Notes: generated from the sequence alone by a model not told the origin. A DNA stretch of 64,000 nucleotides from Trebonia sp963774945 (GCA_963774945.1 CAVZHA010000015.1:682001-746000); one strand, 5' to 3'; shown: positions 35,249-45,442, numbered from the stretch's first letter. Made by a program: numbers and translations.

Positions 35249-36361
35249 ATGCGGCGTTTGTTCGCTATCGTAGCTTGCGGTTTGCTTTTGCTGATGGCTT
35301 TGGCGGGGTGCAAGGCGTTGTCGGTCAGCGCCGGCCCGACGGCGAAGGCGAAGACGGACTCGAAGTCGAAGTCGGATTCAAAGCCAAAGGCAAAGGCCAA
35401 GCCCGCGAAGTCGTCGCATCCGGCAGCGGCTCACCCGGCGGCGGCGGGCGGGTCGGGGACGCTGCAGGTTCTGGCCGAGCCCAAGGCCGGGGTCGGGGCG
35501 ATCTACAAGCTCATCACCGGTGCCAAGTCGTCGGTCGAGCTGACCATGTACGAACTGCGGGACACCACGGCCGAGAACGACCTGGCGGGCGACGCCAAGC
35601 GCGGGGTCGACGTCCGGGTGATCCTCGACAGTCACCTGGAGAAGTCGCGCAACACCGCCACCTACGGCTTCCTGGCCGCGCACCATGTGCACGTGACCTG
35701 GGCCGCTTCGGGCACGACGTACCACCAGAAGACGCTCACGGTCGACGGCAAGACGTCGATCGTGATGACGCTCAATATGGTGAGCGCGGACTACTCGGGC
35801 ACCCGCGACTTCGCCGTCATCGACACCAACCACGCGGACATCGCCGCGATCGTCGCCACCTTCAACGCCGACTTCGCGCACCGGGCGATCACCCCGCCGG
35901 ACGGGGCCGACCTGGTCTGGTCGCCGACCAACTCGCAGTCGTCGATCCTCGCCGTCATCAACGCGGCCAGGCACACGCTCTCGGTCGAGAACGAGGAGAT
36001 GGGCGACTCCACCATCACCTCGGCGCTGGTGGCAGCGGCCAAGCGCGGCGTCAACGTGGAGGTCATCATGACCGCCGAGAGCGAGTGGGACTCCGCGTTC
36101 AGCCAACTGGTCAGGGCGGGGGCGCACGTCCGGCTCTACCGCAACAGCACCAAGGTGATCTACATTCACGCCAAGGCCGTCGTCGCCGACGCCGGACGGT
36201 CCGACCAGCAGCTGTTCGTCGGGTCGGAGAACTTCTCGAAGGCGTCCCTCGGCTACAACCGCGAACTCGGCCTGCGCACCGCCAACAAGGCGGTGATCTC
36301 GGTCATCAGCGCCACCCTGGCGGCCGACTACGCCGGCGCCAAGGCCTACTCGGCGAGCTAG
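35249..36361 (+). CDS. phospholipase D-like lipoprotein
   Basis: 370 residues. Signal peptide with lipobox (MALAGC, Cys21), a Lys/Ser-rich linker of KSKSDSKPKAKAK type, then two HKD motifs: YHQKTLTVD (first half) and YIHAKAVVAD (second half), each with the His-x-Lys-x4-Asp pattern needed for the phosphodiesterase reaction. GSENFSK follows the second motif as in this superfamily. It could cleave phospholipid or nucleic acid outside the cell. ATG 35249 is chosen because it begins directly at the signal peptide; upstream in-frame starts at 35198 and 35240 exist. Confidence 0.87.
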   Translation: MRRLFAIVACGLLLLMALAGCKALSVSAGPTAKAKTDSKSKSDSKPKAKAKPAKSSHPAAAHPAAAGGSGTLQVLAEPKAGVGAIYKLITGAKSSVELTMYELRDTTAENDLAGDAKRGVDVRVILDSHLEKSRNTATYGFLAAHHVHVTWAASGTTYHQKTLTVDGKTSIVMTLNMVSADYSGTRDFAVIDTNHADIAAIVATFNADFAHRAITPPDGADLVWSPTNSQSSILAVINAARHTLSVENEEMGDSTITSALVAAAKRGVNVEVIMTAESEWDSAFSQLVRAGAHVRLYRNSTKVIYIHAKAVVADAGRSDQQLFVGSENFSKASLGYNRELGLRTANKAVISVISATLAADYAGAKAYSAS

Positions 36362-36455
36362 GCAGACTGCCTTGCCCATGCGGCCCCGGTGCCTATGCTG
36401 GGGGTGAATTGTCCGTGTCGCGTTCTGTGCCTGCGATGTTGGGAAGGGTTCTGAC

Positions 36456-37766
36456 ATGAGGCAAATCCGGATCGGTTCCGCTTTCGCCGGGGCGGCGGCG
36501 CTGGCACTGGCGCTGGCGGCCTGCACCACCACCACGACCGTGGTGAAATACGGCAGCAGTCCCGGTGCCACGGCTGGCGCGTCCGCGGCGGCCAAAGCCA
36601 GCCCGTCACCGACCGGGCCGGCGGTGACGATCACGCCGGGCGGAGGGGACCAGACGGCCGACCCGTCGACCGGGATCTCGGTCGCCGCGGCCGGCGGCAC
36701 GCTCACGAACGTGACCGTGAAGACCTCCGGCGACACGGTGACCGGGTCGTACTCGGCCGGGCGGACCTCCTGGCACAGCGCGATGACGCTCGACGTGTCG
36801 CAGTCGTATACGGTGACCGCCGTCGCCACCGCCGCCAACGGCACCACGACAACGAAGACGTCCGCGTTCCGCACGCTGACCCCGGCCAGCGAGTTCACGG
36901 CCGAGATCTTCGAGGGGCAGGGGCAGACCTACGGGGTCGGGATGCCGGTCATCCTCACCTTCAGCCACCCGATCACCGATAAGGCGGCCGTCGAGCGGTC
37001 GATCGAGCTGACCACCTCCAAGCGGGTGGTCGGCGCGTGGTACTGGGACGGGAACTCCACCCTCGACTTCCGGCCGCGCGACTTCTGGCCCGCCAACACC
37101 ACGGTCTCGTTCACCGGTCACTTCAACGGGGTGCTTGGCGCGCCCGGGGTGTACGGGCACCACACGCTGACCCAGTCGTTCGTCATCGGCCAGTCGGTGA
37201 TCGCGGTCGCCTCCACCAGGACCCACCGCACCCAGATCTACATCGGCGGCAAGCTCAAGTACAACTGGCCGATCTCCACCGGCCGGGACAACGAGCCGAC
37301 CCCGGACGGCAGCTATCTGACCGTCCAGAAGAACAACCCGGTGCGGATGATCGGCGGCGGCAAGAAAGGCTCCCCCGGCTACTACAACGAGCTCGTCAAC
37401 TGGGCCGTGCGGTTCACCTTCAGCGGCGACTACTACCACTCGGCCCCGTGGTCGGTCGTCGACCAGGGCACCACCAACGTCAGCCACGGCTGCGTGAACC
37501 TGGCGCCGCCCGACGCCGTGATCTACTACAAGCTGGCGGTGCCCGGTGACCCGATCACCGTGACCGGCAGCCCGCGCCCAGGCAGATGGGATGACGGCTG
37601 GACGGAATGGTTCCTATCCTGGAACCAGCTGCTTGGCGGGTCGGCACTGCACGAGGCCGTGGTGGCGGGCCCGCAGGGCAGCACGTTCGTGAAGCCGTCG
37701 ACCCTGAGCCCGAACACCGCCAAGACCCCGATCGGCACCGCGATGGCCGGCAACAACCTGGACTAG
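36456..37766 (+). CDS. L,D-transpeptidase lipoprotein (Ig-like + YkuD)
   Basis: 436 residues. Lipobox LALAAC (Cys23), a low-complexity Thr/Ser linker, one or two Ig-like domains (FEGQGQTYGVGMPVILTFSHPITDKAAVERSI...), and a C-terminal YkuD domain with SHGCVNLAP (H344, C346 the nucleophile). It would form 3-3 cross-links in peptidoglycan, as mycobacterial LdtMt2-type enzymes do. The start follows GGGAAGG. The stop overlaps the convergent GH15 gene by four bases. Confidence 0.92.
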   Translation: MRQIRIGSAFAGAAALALALAACTTTTTVVKYGSSPGATAGASAAAKASPSPTGPAVTITPGGGDQTADPSTGISVAAAGGTLTNVTVKTSGDTVTGSYSAGRTSWHSAMTLDVSQSYTVTAVATAANGTTTTKTSAFRTLTPASEFTAEIFEGQGQTYGVGMPVILTFSHPITDKAAVERSIELTTSKRVVGAWYWDGNSTLDFRPRDFWPANTTVSFTGHFNGVLGAPGVYGHHTLTQSFVIGQSVIAVASTRTHRTQIYIGGKLKYNWPISTGRDNEPTPDGSYLTVQKNNPVRMIGGGKKGSPGYYNELVNWAVRFTFSGDYYHSAPWSVVDQGTTNVSHGCVNLAPPDAVIYYKLAVPGDPITVTGSPRPGRWDDGWTEWFLSWNQLLGGSALHEAVVAGPQGSTFVKPSTLSPNTAKTPIGTAMAGNNLD

Positions 37767-39190
37767 GGGCGGCGGGGCGGGGGTGGAGGGCCGGAGGCTA
37801 GGCGGGGCGGGGGTGGAGGGCCGGAGGCTAGGCGGGGCGGGGGTGGAGGGCCGGAGGCTAGGCGGGCGCGGATGGCGGAGAGGTAGGCCGCGTAGGACCA
37901 GGAGAGGTTGCTGACGCTCTTCTCGTAGCCGGTGAACGCGTCGAACTGCTCGCTGAGCTCGAAGTGGTCGCTGTGGTAGATGATCGCGCCGAGCATGGCG
38001 TCGCCTGCCGCCCGCAGGGCGGTGGCGGCCGCGAGGGGAGCGGTCGCTGAGGTCACCCCGACCTGGGCGAGGAAGGGGGCGGAGAGAGAGTCGCCCGGGA
38101 CCGTTCGGGATGAAATGATTTTGACTGCGACCCGGTAGTAGAGCTCGGCGAAGTTGGCGGTGGTAAGCGCCCACGGATGGTCGCCGACCAGGGCGTCGGT
38201 GTCGCCGTCGTAGACGTCGCCCGGGTAGCGGCCGAGCAGCGGGCCGAGGCCCTGGGCCGCGTCGGCGCCGTTGACCGGGTAGAAGTACGGCGACGAGGAG
38301 TCGGCCCACTGGGCCCGCAGCAGCGCCGCGGTCGCCAGCAGCCGGGGGTCGGTGACCGACTCGGCCCCGTAGACCGCCGCCTGGACGATGTCGATGTTGG
38401 GGTCGTAGGGGGCGCGGTAATCGGTCGGGGCCGGCTGCATCGACTGGTAGTACTGTCCGTTCCAGTGGCCGTCGAGCGCGCTCGCGAGCCAGGTCAGGGC
38501 GGTCGGTAGCCAGCTCGGGACCGCGATGCCGACGACGTTGGCGGCGACCGCCTGGAAGCAGCGGAGCTGGGCCGAGCGGGCGAAGAAGGAGTAGCCGTAC
38601 TCCTCTTCCCACAGGTTGTAGGTCTGGCCCTGGTAGGCGGTCGCGAGGAACGCGAGGTTGGCGTTGATCAGGCCGGTCGCGATCGCCTGGGTCGGGGCGT
38701 CGAGCTGCCGGTACATGGCCAGCAGGGCGACCGTCTGCAGGGCCGGGCCGTCGGTCTGGTCGGTCCACGGGCGAGGGCGGCCATCGATGTAGAAGCTGGC
38801 CCGGTCGAAGTCGCCCGGCGCCGCCTGGCAGGTGGCGGAGAACGTGACGTAGTCGATCAGCGGCTGGTTGGTCGGCAGCGTGCCCGCGCTGTAGGCAGCC
38901 GACAGCTCGAGCGCGACGATCGCGGCGTCGCGGGTCCAGTGGTACACGTAATCCTGGGTGACCTGGGTCGCGGTGTTCTCCCAGGAAGGGGAGGCGAGCA
39001 CGCAGCCGGGGGCCGAGAGGGTGCCCGGGTGGACCGGGTCGTTGAAGACCAGGCCGTCGGAGGCGACGTTCCTGAACATCAGCCAGAACAGGTACGGCGC
39101 GAGCGCGGCCGGGTCGGTCTGCTCGACCGCCGCGTTGGCCTTGCCGTACGTCAGGCCGTTGCCGTCGCCGCTTCCTGAAGTACCGGGCAT
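37763..39190 (-). CDS. glycoside hydrolase family 15 (glucoamylase-like)
   Basis: 475 residues with the (alpha/alpha)6 GH15 fold: DYVYHWTRDAAIVALELS, the general acid in NLWEEEYGYSFFARSAQLRCF, and the general-base region HFELSEQFDAFTGYEKSVSNLSWSYAAYLSA. It should release glucose from alpha-glucans. There is no signal peptide, although the start MPGTSGSGDG is clear. Two oddities: an in-frame stretch near 38090-38130 (KIISSRTVPGDS) is the dispersed repeat copy f, and the C-terminus is three copies of a 10-residue RLASGPPPPP unit. Confidence 0.87.
   Translation of the reverse strand: MPGTSGSGDGNGLTYGKANAAVEQTDPAALAPYLFWLMFRNVASDGLVFNDPVHPGTLSAPGCVLASPSWENTATQVTQDYVYHWTRDAAIVALELSAAYSAGTLPTNQPLIDYVTFSATCQAAPGDFDRASFYIDGRPRPWTDQTDGPALQTVALLAMYRQLDAPTQAIATGLINANLAFLATAYQGQTYNLWEEEYGYSFFARSAQLRCFQAVAANVVGIAVPSWLPTALTWLASALDGHWNGQYYQSMQPAPTDYRAPYDPNIDIVQAAVYGAESVTDPRLLATAALLRAQWADSSSPYFYPVNGADAAQGLGPLLGRYPGDVYDGDTDALVGDHPWALTTANFAELYYRVAVKIISSRTVPGDSLSAPFLAQVGVTSATAPLAAATALRAAGDAMLGAIIYHSDHFELSEQFDAFTGYEKSVSNLSWSYAAYLSAIRARLASGPPPPPRLASGPPPPPRLASGPPPPPRRP
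37769..37861 (-). repeat. three 30-bp tandem repeats encoding the GH15 tail
   Basis: GGCGGGGCGGGGGTGGAGGG plus CCGGAGGCTA repeats three times with almost no difference, encoding LASGPPPPPR in frame. The identity suggests recent slippage. Confidence 0.85.
38090..38133 (+). repeat. dispersed repeat, copy f, inside the GH15 gene
   Basis: GAGTCGCCCGGGACCGTTCG is an exact 20-base match to copy c (18954-18973). GGGATGAAATGATTTTGACTGCGAC follows, whose end complements the start. It is in frame with GH15 on the other strand and adds about 14 residues between two ordinary family blocks. Confidence 0.7.
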
Positions 39191-39264
39191 ATGACAAACC
39201 CCCGTCCACGTCCGCCTCAGATTATCGGCCTCGGGTCGGGCGCGGACAGGGGGCTCGCGGGTCG

Positions 39265-42200
39265 TCAGCCGCCGTTTCCGATCATGTAACGGTAGGGCAG
39301 CGCCGTCACCTCGCTGGCGGTCGTGTCGGCGTCCGGTGCCAGGCCGGTGGCGACGTCATCGAGGTAGAGCGTGCCGCTGACGACTTCGCCCGCCGCCCCC
39401 GACGGCTTGATCGTCACGTCGACGGTGACCGAGGCGCCCGGGTCAACCTCGACGATGTCCCGGTTGACCTTTGCGTACGCGCCCGCTCCGTTCGCCAGCT
39501 GCTGCAGGTCGCCGGTCTGCACGGTCATGGTCTGGTCGAACGCGAGGCTGGTCACGGTGACCGTGTCGGTCGCCGTGGCCGACCTGGCCTCGGCCAGGTA
39601 GGGGCCGCACTCGGTCGGCCCCGGCTGCCACAGCCCGGAGGTCACGTCGGCGGCCGGGGCGGTGTACGCGGCCGACACCGACAGGCCGCACAGCGAACTG
39701 GTGGACAGGGCGGCCGACGCGACGTCGGGGTCGCCCGCGTAGGGCGACAGGTCGGTCATGGCCGGCCGGGTCGAGGTCTGCCTGACCGTGACCGACGTCG
39801 AGTGCGAGGGCACCCAGTACTCGGGCGGGCCGGCCGCGCCGAGCGGCAGCGTCGACGTGTTCGAACCGGGGCCGAGGGCCGGGGTGAGCGGCGCCAGCGT
39901 CATCGTCGCGGTCGTGGTTAGCCGGGGGTCGAGGAAGTAGTCCTCGGGCGCGGTCCCGACGTTGGTGATCGTGACCGGAATCGTGTCCGACGCCCCGCCG
40001 TTCAGCGTCCGGGCGGCGCTGTCGGGCAGGGTCGGGGCCGCCAGCCGGCCGGCCGGGGTCAACGAGATCGTGCCGGTGAACGGGTCGGCGACCTCGGTGC
40101 CGGGGGTGGGCGAGACGAAGTCCGCCACCAGCGTCCAGCTGCCCGCGGCGGGCTTGAGGACGGTCGCTTCCAGCTTCTTGCCGGTGGTGCCGTTCTCATC
40201 TTCGCTGATGTCGTAGTTCTGGCCCGAGCCGACGACGTTGCCGTCCGGGCTGACCAGGTACTCGCCGACGACCACGCCGCCGGTGCCGCCGAGCGGGTCG
40301 TTGGCGAGCGCCAGCGCCGCGCTGATCGCCCCGGTGCCGGGCCGGACGGTGAACGAGAAGTAATTGTCCTGGCCGACGTTCCCCTGGCGGCCGTTGCCGC
40401 CGGTCAGCAGCCCGCTGAACGTCCCGCCGGCGGCGGGGTTGACGAGCGAGCGCAGCACCACCGGGATCGAGGCCGGGCCGCCGAGGCTGGAGCTCAGCTC
40501 GAGCGACGCCGCGTAGTCGCCGGGCGCGGCGGGCGTCACGGCGGTGTAGGTCACGGTCTTGGACGCGCCTGGGCTGATGGTCAGCGTGGACGGCGTGACG
40601 GTGCCGAACGAGGCGAACCGCTCGGTCACCGCCTGCCAGCTGACCGCGCCCGTGAAGCCGCCGTCGGCACCGGTCACGTCGTTGACGACCGCCGTCCAGG
40701 TGCCGGCCGCGGGCGTCCGCACGTCGGCGTTGCCGTAGTTGCCGATGCCCTGCGGGTCCGAGTTGGCGGCGTAGCGGCCCTTGGGGTCGATCAGCGTCAG
40801 CGACACCGGGGCGATCACGTTGCTGTCGGCCGGGTAGGCGATCGAGACGTCGAGCCGCGACTGGCTGGCCGGGACCGTGAAGTGGAAGACCGCGTAGTTG
40901 TCGGGGTAGTCGGCGAAGTCGATCAGCTGGTCGCTGGTTTTGTCGTCCAGCGTGACCGTGCCGGACTGCTTGTTCTGGTCCGGGCCGAGGGCGCGGCTGC
41001 GGAGGCTGACGGTCTGGGTCTGGTCGCCGGTGTTGGTCAGGGTGACCGGCCAGCTCTTGGAGGTGCCGGGCAGGCCGGCGTAGTCGAGCTGGTTCGCTGA
41101 CTCAAGCAGCGTGTCGCCGGTCCTGGTCGTCCGGCTGATCGACTCGGCCAGCTGGACGGCCTTATAGCTGTTGAGCAGCCCGGCCCCCTCCTCCTCGGGC
41201 GAGATGCCGAGGTCGGTCGCGGTGGACAGGATGATCTGCTTGACCAGCGCGGGCGACGGGCTGCTGCCGCCGTGGGTCTTGCGGTAGGCCTGGATCACCA
41301 GCGCCGCCGCGCCCGCCGCGAACGGGGACGATTCGCTGGTGCCGCCGGAGATCTCGATCGACGAGGGGTTGCCGAGCAGCGAACTGCAGTCGGCGAACTC
41401 GGCCGTGTTGGCGTCACAGGAGGCCCAGCTCAGGTCGCCCGGGGCGACTAGGTCGACGGCCGCGCCCCGCTCGGTGTAGCCGCTCGAGCTGAGCCCGCTG
41501 ATGTTGTCGTCCAGCCAGCCGGTGGAGAAGTACCGCGCCAGCCCGTAGTTGGACTGCGCGTACATCTGGAACTGGGTCGAGGCGCCGACCGAGATCACGC
41601 CCGGGTCGGTCGCGGGCGAGCCGATCGTCGACATCGTGCCCGAGTCGCCGCTGGAGGCGGTGACCGTGGCGCCGGCCGCGGCGGCGGCGTTGTCGAAGAG
41701 CTTGATCACGTCCTGCGTGGTGTCGGGGAATTCGTTGTCGCCGAACGACTCGTTGATCACGTTCTACGTGGTCGTGCTCGACCGCGTAGTTAATGCGCCT
41801 CGGCGATCGTCGAGTTGGTGGTGATGTAGGCGTGGCCGGGGTCACCGGAGAAGACGTCAAGGCCCACCAGCGACGCGCCGGGGGCGACGCCCTCGATCTT
41901 GACGTCGCAGCCGTTCGGGTAGCCCTGCTGGGCGAAGCCGTTGAGGTTGTAGACATGCGCGCCCTGGCCGGCGATGGTGTTCGCGTCGAGGAACGCCTCG
42001 CCGCCGTCGGTCGGCGCGCCCGCCCCGTCGCCGGTGAAGTCCTGGTAGTCGGCGAAGACCGACTTGCCGTTCTTGGCGATGAAGTTGACGTTATTCGGGT
42101 CGACGCCGTCGGCGATGAACGCCACCTTCACGCCGGCCCCGGTGAATCCGAGCGAGCGCGCGGTGGCCGCGTTCGAACTGGCCGACGCCGTGCTGGTCAG

Positions 42201-42815
42201 CGCCAGGCCCTCGGGGGCGAGGTAGCTCTGCCCCTTGGGCGCGCAGGCGCCGGCGATGGTGTGCAGCGGCAGCGACGTGGTACGGGCCGGGGCGGGGCGC
42301 CGGGGGTGATGTGGTGGACCGTGGTGGTGCTCGACGTCGTGGCCGTCGTCGCCGGGGCGGGCAGGCCGAGGGCCGAGGCCGGGATGGAGACGGTCGCGTC
42401 GGGGATGACCTGGGCGACCGCCGCGTTCGCCGCCAGCCGCTGCTCCTCGGCGGCCGACACGGTCGCGGCGACCGAGTTGACCAGCGTGAACCGCTTGATG
42501 CCGGTCGCGTGGACCTCGCTCAGCTCGGTCAGCAGGGCCGACTGGCTGCCGACCACGGCCGCCGACCTGGCGCTGGCGGCCGGGGTGCCCGGGGTGGCCT
42601 GGCCGAACTGGTTCTTCAGGACCACGATGACCGGCCGGTCGACGTCGCGGGATAGCTGCGCGGCCAGGGTCGGCGACAGCGATCCGAAGGCCGGGTCAAT
42701 CGTCCCGCTCGCGGCCCCCGCCGTCAGCCGCGCTCGCGGCCGCGGGCACGCCGCCGAGTACGGCGGTGGCGGCGGCGGACACGGCAAGAACGGACAACAA
42801 CTTGCGTTTTGACAT
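39265..42815 (-). pseudogene. secreted S8 subtilisin-like peptidase, frame interrupted several times
   Basis: About 1180 residues when reassembled. Signal peptide (MSKRKLLSVLAVSAAATAVLGGVPAAASA) at 42815, an inhibitor-like propeptide (TLVNSVAATVSAAEEQRLAANAAVAQVIPD), then the S8 domain: Asp in VAFIADGVD, SFGDNEFPDTTQDVIKLFD, and Ser in GGTSESSPFAAGAAALV. The usual HGTH is replaced by a GQGAHVYNLNG region, as in a divergent actinobacterial subgroup. A long C-terminal part of beta-sandwich repeats follows. Frame breaks lie near 42730, 42295, 41790 and 41765. The largest intact piece is 39265-41760. Either assembly errors or a decaying gene. Confidence 0.85.
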
Positions 42816-43297
42816 GGTCCCCTCGTCCCAAGACAGCGGCTCTGCTCGGCCGCGGCCCGTGCGACGCTACCGGAATCCCAGTAGCCGGTTCCGGGGAACA
42901 CGGATCAAATTCGGCATTGATCTATGTTCTATCTACTGCTGGCCCTTTGGTTTGTCCGGAAATTAGTTTGAGCGAGCCGTTGGCTGGAGTAACTCCCGCA
43001 TTAGCCCGTAACGGCGCGGTGGCGCAGTGACCGGAGGTGGCGGCCAGGGGCCCCGCTGGTTCGCCGCCGGTTTGCCTCGGTTCGCTGCCGGTTCGCTGCC
43101 AGTTCGCTGCCTCCGCGAGCGGAGTGGCGGGTGTGACGGATGAAACCGCGCCTCATGCCACGTGATTGTGAAATTCTGTTATTAGAACGAACATTTAAGA
43201 AAATCTTCTGGTGGCCGACGCGGGGGTCATGTCAGTATGCGGATATGCGGCGACGTTCAGTGATGGCGGAGGCGGTGGCCGGCAGACGATGATGGCC
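42816..43297. other. 480-base intergenic region without a gene
   Basis: Nothing coding seen. It contains 11-base tandem repeats at 43059-43111 and an AT-rich stretch at 43150-43200 (TGTGAAATTCTGTTATTAG). The protease promoter should lie near 42830-42900. Confidence 0.6.
43059..43111 (+). repeat. 11-bp tandem repeats (GTTCGCTGCC core)
   Basis: GTTCGCTGCC at 43080-43089, 43091-43100 and 43102-43111, with two degenerate units before. The 11-base period matches one turn of DNA, so repeated binding on one face is possible. Confidence 0.7.
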
Positions 43298-43738
43298 CTA
43301 ACCCGGGGCGGGGGTCATGCCGAAGCGGGACATGAGCGCTCGTTCCTCGTCGGGCGAGGGAGGCTCGGGGCGGTTCCAGAGCTCGTGCAGGCCGGCGAAG
43401 TAGGCGTCCATCGCCGGCGCGTGGATCACCAGCAGCCGGGCGGGCTCGGCGCTGGTATTGCCGAAGGTGTGGGCGGTGCCGCGCGGAACAAGCACGAACC
43501 CTTCGCGGCCGACGGTGAGCTCCTTGCCATCGACGATGATCGAGACCACCCCGTCGAGCACGAAGTACGCCTCCGAGCAATTGGTATGGCGGTGCGGCGG
43601 CGGACGGCGGCCGCCGGGCGGCAGGGTGCGCTCCATCAGCGACAGATCGCCGCCGTCCAACTCCGCCACGGCCTTGAAGAACATGTCGCTGCCGCGAGCG
43701 GTGTAATGCGCGTGACCTTCACCGGGACCGAGAATCAT
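43298..43738 (-). CDS. cupin-domain protein
   Basis: 146 residues from ATG 43738 (MILGPGEGHAHYTARGSDMFFKAV). The cupin motif 1 is PPPHRHTNCSEAYFVLDGVVSIIVDG (His, His, Glu) and motif 2 is VLVPRGTAHTFGNTS (His). It is a single beta-barrel that likely binds a metal; function beyond that is unknown. Divergent from tenA, 259 bases away. Confidence 0.87.
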   Translation of the reverse strand: MILGPGEGHAHYTARGSDMFFKAVAELDGGDLSLMERTLPPGGRRPPPHRHTNCSEAYFVLDGVVSIIVDGKELTVGREGFVLVPRGTAHTFGNTSAEPARLLVIHAPAMDAYFAGLHELWNRPEPPSPDEERALMSRFGMTPAPG

Positions 43739-43997
43739 CGATGCCCCCTCCTCACGTCGATGGGATCGGCTCCCATCTTCCCGGCAGCGCGGCGATCGCG
43801 ACAACTGGGATTGCACGTAACGCACCTTCGTTGTGACCTAGCTATCATTGCTGACTCCTCATTCAGTCCGGAAGTCTCGGCAAACCCGGGCACCCCGTCA
43901 ACGCGGAGTACCGGAACTCTCGCTGATGGTCACGTGAACACCACGAATGCCCAAGAACGATTTCCGCTCCCGGGCGGGCGGGCAATAGGCTGGACCG

Positions 43998-44690
43998 GTG
44001 GCCGATTCTCTTGCATGTGACCGAGCACACTCGTTTAGCGCACGACTCTGGGACTCGGTCGGCGATATCTACCAGGCCATCCTGGCGCACCCGTTTATCA
44101 CGGGGCTGACCGACGGCACGCTGCCGGTCGAGTCGTTCGCATTCTATGTAGTCCAGGACGCGCTTTACCTCCAGGACTACGCCCGGGCGCTGGCTGCGGT
44201 CGGAAGCCGCGCTCCGACATCGAACGCCATGCAGATGTTCGCGCGGCACGCGGCCGACGCAGTGGCGGCCGAACTCGAACTGCACGCGACCCTGCTGACC
44301 GAACTAGGGATTTCCCTCGAGGACGTTAAGCGGGCCGAGCAGGCGCCGACCAACCGCGGCTATACCTCCTACCTGCTCGCCACCGCGCACGCCGGAACCT
44401 ATGCCGAAGGCGTCGCCGCGGTCCTCCCCTGCTACTGGATCTATTGGGAGGTGGGCAAGGAGCTGCTGCGCCTCGGCTCACCCGATCCCCGCTACCAGCG
44501 GTGGATCTCCGCCTATGCCGCGCCGGAGTACGGTGAGGTTGTCGCGTCCGTGATCGCGGAAGTCGATCGGATCGCGCCGGCGGTTTCCAGCGCCGAGCGC
44601 GAGCTGATGCGCCGCCACTTCACGACGACAAGCAGGTACGAGTGGATGTTCTGGCAGGCCGGTTTCACCCGTGAAAGCTGGCCGGTGTGA
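43998..44690 (+). CDS. tenA: TenA/thiaminase II-type aminopyrimidine aminohydrolase
   Basis: 230 residues. The N-terminal half has FYVVQDALYLQDYARAL (Asp54 region), the catalytic Cys is C145 in AAVLPCYWIYWEVGKELL, and the C-terminal Glu is in TTTSRYEWMFWQAG. TenA salvages thiamine breakdown products by hydrolysing aminopyrimidines to HMP, which ThiD can use; thiD lies about 3 kb downstream. GTG start at 43998. No TPP riboswitch is visible here, unlike the thiO operon. Confidence 0.9.
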   Translation: MADSLACDRAHSFSARLWDSVGDIYQAILAHPFITGLTDGTLPVESFAFYVVQDALYLQDYARALAAVGSRAPTSNAMQMFARHAADAVAAELELHATLLTELGISLEDVKRAEQAPTNRGYTSYLLATAHAGTYAEGVAAVLPCYWIYWEVGKELLRLGSPDPRYQRWISAYAAPEYGEVVASVIAEVDRIAPAVSSAERELMRRHFTTTSRYEWMFWQAGFTRESWPV

Positions 44691-45094
44691 GTTCCGCATC
44701 ATGGGTCAACCACGGGAAACCCGACCATGGTCCATACCATTGACCAAGATTGTCCTAACACGCGCCCCCGTCTCAACGCTTACCCGCGATAGCAGGCCGT
44801 GATCCGACCGTGATGCACCGCTTACGGCAATGCGATGCGCACGCGGTCGGGCCCGATCGCGAAGGCGGCGGGGATGAGACGCACGCGATCCGTCATGATT
44901 TTGTGTGATATCTCACCCGGATTGCCCGCCAGTCAGATATGATTAGCTTCGGCTAAGCGCTTGCACAAAGGCTCAGCAGCCGGGGCGGGGAACCGGCAAT
45001 TGCGAAGGCTCGTGCGGGACGGGTGGGTCCGGCGCTCCTAACAGGACAGCCAATCGTTTATGATGGCTGTCGAAACAAGGAAGGCGGAATCCAA
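44691..45094. other. 404-base leader/intergenic region before lsr2
   Basis: No gene seen. It includes a possible -10 (TATGAT, 44936-44941) and, near the 3' end, a perfect GACAGCCA/TGGCTGTC hairpin (45045-45071) shortly before the lsr2 ribosome-binding site AAGGAAGG. The long leader suggests control of lsr2 at several levels. Confidence 0.5.
45045..45071 (+). promoter_or_regulatory. 8-bp hairpin in the lsr2 leader
   Basis: GACAGCCA (45045-45052), 11-base loop, TGGCTGTC (45064-45071). It ends about 9 bases before the AAGGAAGG ribosome-binding site, so it could affect translation or be an operator. Confidence 0.45.
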
Positions 45095-45442
45095 GTGGCC
45101 CAGAAGATCACGACACTCTTCATAGACGACATTGACGGCGGGGCGGCAGAGGGAACCGTACGGTTCGCGCTCGACGGTACTGAATACGAGATCGACCTGA
45201 ACGCGGAGCACTCGGAAGAGCTCCGCACGGCCCTCGGAAAGTACGTCACCCACGCCCGCAAGGTGGGCGGCGGCGCCCGTCGCGGCGGTCGCGTTGCAGG
45301 TCGGGCCGTCCGGGGGGCTGGCTCGACGCTGAACACGACCGAGATCAGGAACTGGGCACGCGAGAACGGGTACGACATTAAGGACCGCGGTCGCGTGCCC
45401 GCCGACCTGGTTGCCAAGTACCAGGCAGCCACCGGCAAGTAG
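45095..45442 (+). CDS. lsr2: Lsr2 nucleoid-associated protein
   Basis: 115 residues from GTG 45095 (VAQKITTLFIDDIDGGAAEGTVRFALDGTEYEIDLN). The N-terminal dimerisation region, the linker with basic RRGGRVAGRAVRG, and the C-terminal DNA-binding domain (NTTEIRNWARENGYDIKDRGRVPADLVAKYQAA) with the RGR AT-hook-like loop are all present. Lsr2 is the actinobacterial H-NS analogue; it binds AT-rich DNA and silences acquired genes. A terminator follows the stop. Confidence 0.95.
   Translation: MAQKITTLFIDDIDGGAAEGTVRFALDGTEYEIDLNAEHSEELRTALGKYVTHARKVGGGARRGGRVAGRAVRGAGSTLNTTEIRNWARENGYDIKDRGRVPADLVAKYQAATGK

Noticed and set aside
43998..44690. TPP riboswitch before tenA
   Set aside because: No CTGAGA or ACCTGATC block in the 259-base gap to the cupin gene.
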